From positions 1-64,000 of the forward strand of contig MCGO01000167.1 in NCBI GenBank assembly GCA_002104985.1: a stretch of DNA of 64,000 nucleotides. The letters are read 5' to 3'. The DNA is from Rhizoclosmatium globosum. Taxonomy: Eukaryota > Chytridiomycota > Chytridiomycetes > Chytridiales > Chytriomycetaceae. A model generated the notes under the pieces. The model was given only the letters and a program-made list of their open reading frames with translations, did no database searches and was not told where the DNA came from. This document shows positions 1 to 9,986 of this stretch, one piece after another (the stretch's first letter is position 1; each line of letters begins with the position of its first letter). Both the position numbers and the translations under genes were made by a program.

Positions 1-2
1 TC

Positions 3-829
3 CACGTGTCTGAGATTGACACTCAAGTCCCAATTGAACCAAAGAAAGATGGCGAATTTCTCTGCACGTGGTCTCCATTGGGTTTCTACGAGGAAGGTCT
101 TTGTCCTGCTCAAGTCTCCTGGGGAACTCACGAGAAGGAGCTTCCTCAAAACGGTGTTTCTTTGGGTCCCCAGCAGATCATTATGAAGAAACACTCTGTC
201 AAGACGATATCAAGTCCTACGTTGCTTCTCACGGCGAGATCAAGGGTCTTTTGATCCCTCACTCTGAATGTGCCACTCTCGCCGAATACTTGACAATTAA
301 GGGGCAAGATGGTGAGCTTGTCTACCGACCTACCATCAATTACGTTTACGCTCCACCTCAATGTGGAATGGACTCCTGGACTGAAGTCTTTGCGACCTCT
401 GGCCTTCAAATGCAAGACTCCCCCGTGTCCTCGAAGGCAAGGAGATCGCATCTGGCGAAGATGCCGTTGGTATCTTGTTGATCTTCGAGCGGGATCCAGT
501 CGAATATTTGACAGGTAATGTCGAAGCTGAAGCCAAGCCTTGGTGCTTCTGGTCCGGCTCCATTTTGGACATTGACGATTGTCGCAAAAACCACGGATCT
601 GAAACTGTTCCGGCTCCAACTACTATGCAAGTCGTTGCTGGTGTCTTTGGCGCTCTGAATTGGATGCTTGCTGCTCCTGAAAACCGAAAGAGGGTGTTGT
701 TTGGCCCGAAGCATTGCCAAGTGACGAAATCGAGGCTTTCGCTGCTCCATGGTTGGGTCGTATGGTCTTGAACACTTTGAGTGGGATAATGCGCCAAAGG
801 GTTGTCAGTTTAAAGACTTCCTTCTTTAA
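3..829 (+). pseudogene. Homospermidine synthase-like gene, 3' part, frameshifted
   Basis: The 5' end lies outside the window. The open frame at base 3 resembles the saccharopine-dehydrogenase-like homospermidine synthases known mainly from bacteria, which make homospermidine from putrescine or spermidine with NAD. Family-like landmarks in order are HVSEIDTQ, the TWSPLGFYEEG segment, WGTHEKELP, a IPHSE turn, YRPTINYVYAPP, and a C-terminal end CQFKDFLL before the TAA at 827-829. These lie in different frames: shifts occur near 185-205, 420, 681 and 770, so no single frame spans the gene. The alignment resumes directly after each shift without splice sites. This is either a decaying gene or consensus error. 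Bacterial origin by transfer is an inference. A saccharopine dehydrogenase relative is the alternative. Confidence 0.7.
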
Positions 830-870
830 GTTATCATTCGTTCTAAATTGAGTGGGAAATAAAGTGCACT

Positions 871-2521
871 TTACTGCTGGAGTTCATTTTCATCAAATAC
901 AATATGTGGAAACCAAATATGAATAAGTCCAACTAAAACAGCCATACCAACTGGAATCCATGCACATAAGATCAACTGATTTCCCAATACACCCTCATTA
1001 CCCAACAGCTCGCCGCTGACGTAAAAACTTGCGGCTAAACTAAGCTCTCTTACAGCATCAACAAATGCATAGACAAGATTTTCCCAATCTTCTGACTCCT
1101 CGACTGCTATTTCTTGAGAGTTCGGCCTTCCAGAGAAGGCAAACCAGTTTCAGCATCAGTCAAAGTCTGCTGTGTCCCTGATAGTGAATCTGACATCATA
1201 AAAGAGTTTGATGCTTCCGATTCTTGCTTATTGAAGGATCGTTCCGAAAAGAGAATGGTCTCAGGAACCATGACTTCAAAGCTACCAAATAATCCACCCA
1301 CACCGATCCCCATGACCAGAATAACCAAGTAGATCAGGTCTGCAGGTAAATGTGGTTCTGTGGTATTTACACCCTTGTACCCAACGCCAAGCACTGTTCC
1401 TGACCCCATAACAAGGAAAACCGATAGTTTCACGCAAATTTCTGGTTTTAGAATTCGAGGGAATAGGGCCATACATGCTGAGACAAAGACATTCCCAATT
1501 TAGAAGCCACAATGACAAACGTTGATTTTAAGGAAGTCTCGTTGGTATTGTTGTCAGATGGGAACATCAAGCGAGAGAGTGATGGTAATGACGAGCTCAT
1601 ACAAATGATTGTGGCCCACAATAATACAGTATTGATGAGAAGAACCAAGACACGCTTCGACTTCAGCAGTTTCTTGCAATTCGAAATCCATGATGTCTTC
1701 GTTCTCAATTGATCGACTTCATGTGGTTCAAACTTTGCCTCTGTCACCGAGGACACCCACATGGAAGTCCCAAAAGCAAGACCCCTCCACATCCTCCCGC
1801 CATAATCAAGAACCGATTTGAGGCTTCCTGAACGACTCCAACAAGAGCAGAAGGCAAGCTCACAATCACAAGTCCTGCAATACTCCCCCAAAACAACCGC
1901 GAAGTGTTGACTTTTTGGAGTTCAATTGCATCTGAATTCATGAGAGGCATCACAGCCTCATAAGCACATAGGTTGTGACCATAGAACCAGTTGAAGAGAA
2001 TCAAATGAATCCATAGTAAATCGCCAAACTACTGACAGGGATCATAGGCTTTAGCCACAGTAGCTGGAAGAAAAGAGCCAGAGGAATCGCTGTGATCAGC
2101 AACCATGCTCGATGCTGGCCAAACTGTCGAAATGGAAGCGCTGACATCAAAAGAGACGACAGAGGACCAACCAAGACATTAAACACCTTATTTGTGGGTT
2201 GTGTTAGATTATCTTTCTTACTTGACGTTTGACAGGACAACTCACCTCAGACACAAGAAGGATTGTTCCAGCAGTGTTTCCCTCGAGACCACTTGAGATC
2301 AACGCATCCAAAAGGTAGTATGCAAACAGATCGTCAATCATCACCAGGCCGCCTGAATCATAAGATAGTCTCAGTGTTCCAAATGTGGCTTGGATAGTAC
2401 ACCTTTACTTACCGCCAATCATGCAGTACCAGCCATGTACGAGTGTTTCTGACCCTTTTCTTTTGACTTTGATTGCGTGTCTTCGCTCGTCTCTCCATTC
2501 TTGAGGCTTGGGTGGTTCCAT
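871..2521 (-). CDS. MFS_2 (GPH/MelB-like) membrane transporter, frameshifted
   Basis: This is a multi-pass membrane protein on the minus strand. It starts at MEPPKPQEW (2521; an upstream in-frame ATG at 2638 is possible). The first exon ends in the glycine-rich YCMIGGG turn at a GTAAGT donor, followed by the FAYYLLDALISSGLEGNTAG helix. After a second intron comes the segment GQHRAWLLITAIPLALFF. This order, with a basic-aromatic HRAW loop before a helix, matches the GPH/MFS_2 sugar or lipid cation symporters. Later helices and a polar loop follow; a last helix around WIPVGMAVLVGLIHIW ends at the TAA at 871-873. The frame changes without splice sites near 1800, 1460 and 1105, so the model is broken at three points. 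The substrate cannot be deduced. Confidence 0.65.
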
Positions 2522-3521
2522 GACACTTCGCCTAATTTCCGAAGTTTTATTCTTTGGCCTAACAAATTTTGCAGGGGGTCGGTGATGCACAGAAAAAAGT
2601 GGCAATTTTATGGAACCAAGACTGCATCTCCGCAGCACCGCTATTTAAATACTTCAAATGTATAAAAAGTTTGTTTATCCTGCTTATTCATGCAATATTA
2701 ATACTCCTTTCTGCAATTTGAGGGATATGCTAATTACGACTCGTTATAGACAATATGTTTTCAAAATATTTGAAAAGTGTTTAGTTGATTTTGTAAGACG
2801 CTAACGTTTCACCCTTTTGGCCACCAGATCAATTCATAGTCATCCCCGACGAAATAACAAGTTGAACCGCAAGACCTTTCTACCAGATTTTGCAAACAAT
2901 CCATTAAGACTTTATGAGGTAAAAGGAACACGGAAGCGCACTTCTTATTTTGTGGTCACAATTCTCGCTTATCTTCTTAAATGTATTCAATGTATTTAAA
3001 AAGTTGTTCTTAAAGGTCTCTGATTGTTTCAGGCCATTCCGTTTTCTTTTCATATGTATTTGTTTTGTGAATTCTTAAAACAGTCCAAGGATATTTAAAT
3101 CAGAAAAAAGGAGCACTTGGTGATCTAAAAGATACTCTGGCAATGGCAAATCTTTTTGATTCAAGAGAAGGGAACGAGTAAGAAAGAAGTTATTGAGGTT
3201 TGAAGGAAAATCGCGATTTTACGAACCAAAAGCGAATTCAAAAACGGAGCACTTGGCCCTCATAAACGCATCAGTTACTTTGTCTCAGTCAAAATTGATG
3301 CTTATACGTTTTGATTTCATGAAGTTATTAGGGTTGGAAGTTTGGGTGAGTGTCCCTTTTTGACCCCAAGGAAATTTTGTGAGGCAAAGTCGCAAAAAGT
3401 TGCGACATCACCGACCCCCCTGCAAATTTTGAGTCTCAAAGAGTCTTAAATTTCCTTCCTTATTAATATGGAGTTAATTTTCTATTTTTAGGTTCACGTC
3501 ATAAATTCAATAGTATTTGTT
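2522..3521. other. Intergenic, no gene seen
   Basis: About 1 kb of AT-rich DNA lies between the transporter promoter side and the 3' end of the first DUF2408 gene. Only short open frames are present, with no family signature, no RNA fold I recognise and no clear repeat. Confidence 0.6.
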
Positions 3522-5158
3522 TTACAACAACTCATAAGCAAGCACGAAACATTCCTCCAAAAGCGTCTTCAATTCTTTCTGTCCTTCCAACGGAGCACCG
3601 CCTTCCTTATTCAAAAACCGTCCCATCTCATCTCTACCCAAATCCAACGCCTCCAACTCCTCAAGCTCTTTCCTCACTTCATGATACCCACCGAAATCCT
3701 CCCACTCTTCAACACCACTCCGAATATTCCCCGCAATCTTCCCATCCCGATCATTCCTCAACGAAATCATATGCTTCTTGAGCGCAACAAGTCGATCCCG
3801 TACAGGCACAAGCGTCTCATCCATCGGCTCCAACATTGCAAACGACTTCCCAAGCGACGCAAGTCCCGACCGAAGAAGCGAGGCTAACGTCGCAGCCCCC
3901 TCCACAGACTCAACAGCACTCTGTTTCACGAATCCATACCCTTCATTCAACGTTTCCTGGAAACTGTGCAATGCGGGGGCAGACCCCAACACCCCTTCCG
4001 TACTCTGCAAACTCAATGAATCCAACACGCCGGCAACACGCGATACCAAGTCCCCGACTTTCGTTTCCCTGTTTGCAAGGTCTTCTTTCGCTTCCGTTTC
4101 GACGAGACACTGATGAACCAGATCATATGCTTCCTCAAGAAGCTCTTGCAACGTTGCCTGGCCCTTCAAAATCTCACTGGTCTCGTGGTCAGTGTCGACA
4201 AAGTGGCCGTCTTTTTGGAGGTTGGCGATGGCATCAACGTGGAGTTGGAGTGACGTGAGTTCAAGCGGCTCCACTGGTTCGTTGTTGAACAACGCGGTTT
4301 TGTACTGTTTGAGAGCTTTGACAACAGATTCGAGGCGGAGTTGAGTTGGCACGAGGGTTTTGTCAACTATTACTGTCGTGTCAATATCTCCTTCACACAC
4401 ATTTTCCACCAACAACTTACCAACAGGATCCACATCCAATTCTTGCACAGTCCTCACACTACGATAACATTTCGCCAACAAATTCGCCACAATCGCCTGT
4501 CCTCCAGGTACTTTCCCTCCCACAACCCATCCCGGTGGAACAAACTTCCCATCAACAACCCAAGCCTCCTCAAGACCATGTAGCTTCTTCTGCACTTCCG
4601 TGAGATCGCTTGAAACGCGGTCGGATTCTTGCTTTGAAGTGGATTCCGTCATTTCGAGGTGTAGTTGTTCAAGGTGGAGACGAATAGCCGCGAGGGAGTC
4701 GTAGAGGGGAACGATGGCGTCGTCGACACGCCAGAGTGGTTTTATGAGGGTGTCGAAGGATCCCCAGATGGTATCCATTTGCTTGGTCAACTATTTGATT
4801 CCATCAATGAGGTTCAAGTTGTAAAGGTTCAAAAACGATATTCACCATTCTCTTTTCACGTTCAAGCTTCGCAAGCGCAGTCTCGTAAGCGAGATTTGCA
4901 CGCCAGATGCGTTCTGCAAAAGCTTTGATGTCATCGAACTGTGGGGTTCCGTGGCGCTTGAACTGAGTGAGTTCTGTTTACATTTGTTCAGATGTTAATG
5001 AACAGATTAAGCTAAATTGAGGCTTCACCTTGAGCCAAAGACGTCAGGTCTCCATGGATCGTTTGTGGAGTAAAGGTAGAAGCGGTTACGCTTGACTTGA
5101 GTGGTTTGATGTGGACAGTTTGCTCTGCTGCTGGTGCAGTCACTGAATCTCCTTGCAT
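3522..5158 (-). CDS. DUF2408 family protein, copy 1 of a tandem pair
   Basis: Start is the ATG at 5158 (MQGDSVTAPAAEQ), followed by an intron, a short exon (ELTQFKRHGTPQFDDIKAF, then AERIWRANLAYETALAKLE), another intron, and the main exon from QLTKQMDTIWGSFDTLIKP. The main exon holds the fungal DUF2408 signature segments: LWRVDDAIVPLYDSL, ANLLAKCYRSVR, PTQLRLESVVKALKQYK and ELTSLQLHVDAIANLQKDG. The protein ends at a leucine-rich LLEECFVLAYELL. It is soluble and largely helical; its function is unknown. At 4367-4420 a 54-nt GTAAGT...ATAG segment is a multiple of three and has no stop, so it can look like coding sequence. Removing it gives DPVVDKTLVPTQLRL, matching the neighbour. The copy 2 gene lies just upstream in the same orientation, with the same intron positions. 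Confidence 0.75.
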
Positions 5159-5391
5159 AATTTGGTGATACTTTCTTGGAGTCATTCGGCCAACCCCCTG
5201 GAATTGTCTTTGGTGAAGCGTGACGAGTAACTGTGAGTCAACACGACACCGAAAGAAAATCACACCGGAACGGAGTAATATAACTTGAAACAAATCAATG
5301 GAAGAAGAAAGGTAAAAGGTTGAAAAATACTACAAATTCATTTCATAACTCCGAACACCGCAATAAACGCGTACCCAAAACTAACATTTCA

Positions 5392-7174
5392 TCACAACAA
5401 CTCAAAAGCAAGCACAAAACACTCCTCCAACAAACTCTTCAACTCCCTCTGCCCCATATTCGGAGCCTCCCCTTCCGAATTCAAAAACCTCCCCATCGCA
5501 TCCCGATCCATATCAATCTCCTCAAGAACAACCAAATGTGTACGAACACCATACTCCATCCGTTCAAACTTCTTCCCATGAAACTCCACATCCGCCGTCC
5601 GAATCTTTTCCGCAAGATGTTTATCCTTCTCAGCCCTGAGAGCCATTAGTTTCGCTTTTAGGGCAACGAGGCGGTCTCGGGTGGGGTGGAGGGTTGGATC
5701 CATGGATTCCACGAGGCCGAACGCTTTTCCGAGGGTTTCGAGGGCGGTGCGGGAGAGGGCTGCGAGGGTTGATACGCCGTCGCCGCTGGATTCGCGGATG
5801 TATTTGTATGATTGTGTGAGTGTGTCGCTGAAACTGTGTAACGCGGGGCCAGACTTTAATAAGTCTTTTCTGTCGGGGGTTGTGGAGGAGGAGTCGGATG
5901 TATCGAGAGGAGTGACGAGGGTGAGGGATTCGATGACGACGGTGACGCTGTCGAGTAGGCCTTGGATTCCTTCGTTTGTTTGTGTTGATTCCTTTTCTTC
6001 GACGGCAACGAGGCATTGATGGACAAGATCATACGCTTCCTCAAGCAGTTCGCGTAGGATGGCTTGGCCGGCTGGAAGTTCGCCACCAGGAGAAAGGAAT
6101 TTCCCATCTTGTTGGAGGTTTGCGATCGCGTCAACGTGGAGTTGCAGGGATGTGAGTTCGACTGGATCGACTGGTTTGTTTGCTGCAAGGGCTGATTTGT
6201 ACTGCTTCAAGGCGTGGACAATGGATGTGAGACGCAATTGGATTGGCAAGAGTTGTCGGTCGACTGTTTTCCAATTTAGAAATTGAGGATTTGAACAAAG
6301 TTGAAGGAAAGACTTACCAACAGGATCCGAATCCTGAATCATTCTCACAAGACGATAACACTTGGCCAACAAGTTTGCAACAACAGCTTGTCCGCTAGGC
6401 ACAGGCTGCTCCATCCCCCACCCTTCAGGCACAAACCGACCTTCAACAACATACTTTTCCTCAATTTCATGCAACCGTCTCTGAGCCTCAACAAGTTCTT
6501 CATCAAACAACTCTGAAGTCTCAGCAGTCGTTGTACTTGACGCGATCGTGTCGATTTTCTGGGTATACAAGTCTTCCAATCGAATACGGACGTCAGCAAG
6601 AGTATCGTAGATAGGCACGATGGCATCATCGACACGCCAGAGTGGTCTGATCAATGTATCAAAAGATCCCCAGATAGTATCGATTTGCTTTGTCAACTGT
6701 TGTGTGTGGGAAGGCAGGAAGGGGTTCAAACATGAGTCAGAGGGGATACACAAACAAAAGCAACAACGCGCCATCTTGACGCGCAACCCGAAAATAAAGG
6801 AGAGCTTACATTCTTCTTTTCGCGGTCGAGTTTCGCGATCGCGGTTTCGTAGGCGAGGTTGGCGCGCCAGATGCGTTCAGCAAAGGATTGGACGTCGATG
6901 AAGGGTGGGTTTCCGTGGCGCTTGAAGGCAGCAAGTTCTATGAGATTGGAGTATTAGTGGGAATAAAGAGTAATACGATTGTGGTACCTTGAGATAAAGT
7001 AGCCAAGTCAGATTGTACTGATTGGACGGAAGCCACTGAGGCCGTTGAGAAAGCTTGACCAGGAATCTTTTGCGCATGAGCATGAAGCTTGTCATTGTGC
7101 AATTCCGTGTCAAGAGAATCGAGTGTTTTGTGCGAGGAACCCGCACTTGTAGTAGTTGTAGTATCACCTTGCAT
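5392..7174 (-). CDS. DUF2408 family protein, copy 2 of a tandem pair
   Basis: Start is the ATG at 7174 (MQGDTTTTTSAG). Exon 2 encodes ELAAFKRHGNPPFIDVQSF and AERIWRANLAYETAIAKLD; the main exon begins QLTKQIDTIWGSFDTLIRP. The protein is close to copy 1 over its whole length, including LWRVDDAIVPIYDTL, the NLLAKCYRLVR helix, LTSLQLHVDAIANLQQDG and a C-terminal LLEECFVLAFELL. A 54-nt GTAAGT...ACAG intron at 6264-6317 sits at the same codon and phase as in copy 1; it too is stop-free and a multiple of three. The stop is TGA, while copy 1 uses TAA at the equivalent place, which shows TGA is a stop in this genome. Function is unknown beyond fungal DUF2408 membership. The tandem arrangement suggests a local duplication. 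Confidence 0.75.
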
Positions 7175-7394
7175 TTTTCTTTTCGATATAGTTTATGCGC
7201 AAACAAGTGGGAAAGGAGAGGCGCTGGAAAATGGGTGGGGGTCACAAACAGCAAGAATGACTCATCACTGAAAAAAGAAACACCAAAACATCCAACCCCT
7301 TCCTTTCAACGGAAACAGCCGGAACGCGCCACATGATTGAACAATATCAGGTTTATTCACGTTTTATCGATTCATTCATCACGAATAGATTTTT

Positions 7395-8019
7395 TTAGTG
7401 CTTCTTGAGCTTCTCGAGCTTCTCCTTGTCCTGTTTTGTTACAAATCGGGTTTTAGTACTTACGTCACAGTCCCTTCATCAGCAAAACAACAAACCTGGT
7501 CACGGAAGTACTTCTCCTCAACAGCCTATAACGAGAAACAAATAAGGTTAAGATACAACAATAAACAGCCACGTGGTAACAAACTCACGGCCTCCTTCTT
7601 TCCGAAAGCCCCAGAGCGAGCACCGGAACCGTATGGAGTGTCGATTGGAGAGACCTTTGGCGCAGCTTCAATCGCGGCTTCGAGGGCGGCGGCGGCGGCA
7701 GCGTGTTCAGTCGACTTTTGAGCGAGGTCTTTGCGGAGTTTTGCAATCAACTATTTTGATTTGGAGTTCGAGTGGAAGGAAGTAGAAGGCGGCAGAAGGT
7801 GTCAGAAGGTGGTGGAAGGATCGAGGGCAGTCAGTACACTTCTTGTTAGTGGCAGCCAAAACCAGAACTCACTTCTCTGTCGTGGTCGTGCACGTACTTT
7901 GACTCTTCGGCGCTTTCTTTGTCGGCAAATGCGTTGGACGAGTACATGGCGACTGAGGATCGGGTGGCGGTGCGGTTGGCGGAGATGGAGAGAGAGCGCG
8001 TGGTGAGGCGGGCGAGCAT
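7395..8019 (-). CDS. Mitochondrial ATPase inhibitor IF1-like protein with two IF1 cores
   Basis: The product would inhibit ATP hydrolysis by the mitochondrial F1 ATPase. The start at 8019 (MLARLTTRSLSISANRTATR) is a basic, serine-rich, acid-free N-terminus typical of a mitochondrial presequence. Four exons are joined by GTGAGT/AATAG, GTGAGT/TATAG and GTTTGT/ACAG introns. The C-terminal half is a standard IF1 core: SGARSGAFGKKEAAVEEKY then FRDQDKEKLEKLKKH. The first exon already contains a second, similar core (AFADKESAEESKYVHDHDRE) that runs into a charged LIAKLRKDL coiled coil, with an alanine-rich linker between. So the protein seems to carry two inhibitory segments in tandem, where known IF1 has one. 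Length is about 110 residues. The family call is firm; the two-core reading is an inference from sequence similarity. Confidence 0.75.
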
Positions 8020-8356
8020 TGGTTGGTTTTTGGGTGGTTTTTTGTGGGTTGGTTGGAACTGTTGGTGGTGGTGAAAAAGTAGTGCCTGTGACTCACTCGC
8101 CCATGTAATTCAGATCATATTGATTCTAATTAATAATGAGAAGAACGAAGAAGACTTGGAAGAGAGGATGAAATAAATGATTATTTGAAAGGAGGGGAGG
8201 GTAAGGAATTATTAGCGAAGGATACCATTGATTCCAAGGACAGGATTAAATTTGAATCAATGTGAACTGAATAAAGGAATATTTAAGATACTTTCAAGAT
8301 ATTCAGTAAACAATATAACTCTTCAAACACAGCCTCAAGCCATCTTTGAAATACCG
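8020..8356. other. Divergent promoter region, no gene seen
   Basis: This gap lies between the start of the IF1 gene (leftward) and the start of the small membrane protein gene (rightward). It probably holds both promoters. No coding or RNA feature is recognisable. Confidence 0.5.
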
Positions 8357-8639
8357 ATGTCGTCATTCTTTACTCGCTTCGCTGTTCCTCTCGGTGCCGC
8401 TGCCTTTGCTATAAGTAAGTACACACAGTAGACTCACTGCCACTCGATAATCGATTTGATCTGACCATTGATCTGCGATAGCATTCACCAATGCCCCCAC
8501 CCTTCTCTGGGCTAGAACAGGTCCAGTAGACAGCAACAACAAACCTTTCGTCTTTCCTGACTTTGTCAAGAAGCCAAACAATGAGCCTCTCTTCTCAAAG
8601 GCTTTTGATCCAGCTGATTACAACACCTTCCAACTCTAA
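8357..8639 (+). CDS. Small single-span membrane protein, unrecognised
   Basis: Two exons (intron 8415-8481, GTAAGT...GATAG) give a protein of about 70 residues. It begins MSSFFTRFAVPLGAAAFAI, a short amphipathic start leading into a hydrophobic stretch, followed by a soluble tail with PDFVKKPNNEPLFSKAFD and ending in NTFQL. The N-terminus has arginine but no acidic residues, compatible with mitochondrial inner membrane targeting, and the neighbour is a mitochondrial gene. I do not recognise the family; an accessory respiratory-chain subunit is one possibility but nothing proves it. The join keeps the frame and both splice sites are good, so I consider the gene real. Confidence 0.55.
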
Positions 8640-8749
8640 TGAACCATGCCCTCTTTCTTTCTTCTCCTGAGCAAGAACCTCTTATCTTATCGTAGAACCT
8701 CATAAATAATCAAATTACTGTAATAAAACGTGACGTCAGAAACTTTCGA

Positions 8750-9781
8750 ATGATGAGCCTTGAACGATGCAGTCTTTCTCGCTATCCCGCATCCTATGAA
8801 GTGATCGACCAAGTGCTTGAAACAATCACACAACACACTACCAACTCCCAGTCTTCGCCATTGTCGCTCATTGGCCACCTGACACATCACCGACTTCAAA
8901 ACTCATTCCAACCAGTCCCTCAACATCGGCATGTCATCACCTTCTCCGATTCCTCAAACACAAGTGACATCTCAACCAGTATTGGATTTGCGTATGTAGA
9001 CACGAAAGAGGAATCGGACACCGCAACAAACACTTGGTTTGCACCAAACACTCCACCAGCTTTCATTCGCACCAGCATCCATCAGCTCGTGAAATATTGT
9101 AACGCACTGCCAGACTCTCCTTCAAACAACGTCCTCTTCAACTACATTTCGCACGACTACATTCCATACATCAAAGACATTTGCACAGTCTCATACGAAG
9201 TATTGCCACACATCGGCTTCATATATCGAAACACTTCTGCAAATGCATTAGATTCTCTCAGTCATCCCATCAGAGCCCGATTCACAATTCAAAACGAATC
9301 CTACGTAATCGACACTATCCGCCATTCAGATATCTCAACCATCCTCACCAACAACAAATACGAGGGATACCCGACACGCGAATACGTAGAATCATGCATC
9401 AACTGTCCAATCGTTGGTCCACTCTCTCGCGTGATTCGAGTGCTTCCATCCAATGATGCACCTGTTCCAAAGGAATTGAGCGAGCTGCAACCCGTGTCCT
9501 GGTGTTTCGTGCATATTGGGTTCTCGATTGGATTAATTTGGACTATGCCAGAGTATCGGCAACGGGGGCTTGGAGTGGTTTGCGCTGCGGCAGTCACGAA
9601 GGCTCTTTTTGAGTATATGGAGACAGACTCGAAAAAGAGTGGTAAGGTTGTTGCACCGCATTGTTGGACGCAACAGGAGAATGCAGGGAGTATAGCTACT
9701 TTTCGAAAGTGTGGGTATGACGTTGTTGATGGAGTTGCAGTGGATTGGATTGTTGGTACGTTAAAAGAAGAGTTCAAATAA
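8750..9781 (+). CDS. GNAT-fold acetyltransferase (FR47/glycine N-acyltransferase-like), paralog 1
   Basis: A single uninterrupted frame of 343 residues from MMSLERCSLSRYPASYEV. The N-terminal two thirds are specific to this gene and its relative at 43165-44366. The C-terminal third is a GNAT acetyl-CoA-binding region: FSIGLIWTMPEYRQRGLGVV contains the R-x-x-G-x-G/A pyrophosphate loop, and the segment with HCWTQQENAGSIATFRKCG matches the N-x-x-x-x-x-x-F-x-K-x-G motif of the FR47/glycine acyltransferase branch. The acyl acceptor is unknown. The paralog has an intron just before the equivalent of PVSWCFVHIGFSIG; this copy lacks it, so an intron was gained or lost after duplication. There is no signal peptide or membrane segment, so the protein is probably cytosolic. 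Confidence 0.75.
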   Translation: MMSLERCSLSRYPASYEVIDQVLETITQHTTNSQSSPLSLIGHLTHHRLQNSFQPVPQHRHVITFSDSSNTSDISTSIGFAYVDTKEESDTATNTWFAPNTPPAFIRTSIHQLVKYCNALPDSPSNNVLFNYISHDYIPYIKDICTVSYEVLPHIGFIYRNTSANALDSLSHPIRARFTIQNESYVIDTIRHSDISTILTNNKYEGYPTREYVESCINCPIVGPLSRVIRVLPSNDAPVPKELSELQPVSWCFVHIGFSIGLIWTMPEYRQRGLGVVCAAAVTKALFEYMETDSKKSGKVVAPHCWTQQENAGSIATFRKCGYDVVDGVAVDWIVGTLKEEFK

Positions 9782-9986
9782 TTAATTCAAGTAATTAATA
9801 AACAGCCCGTGCTCTATTATATAGTCGTATAGATATGGATGAATTATCTGAACAAAACCCGTGTCAATACGCTGTCAAATGGGGTCTGGGAAGGAAAAAT
9901 TGTCAGTTTAAATAAATCTACCAAGTTCATTCACAGTTAAAACAGCCCACAACCAAAAGCACATACAATCACTTATCAGAGCAGAT

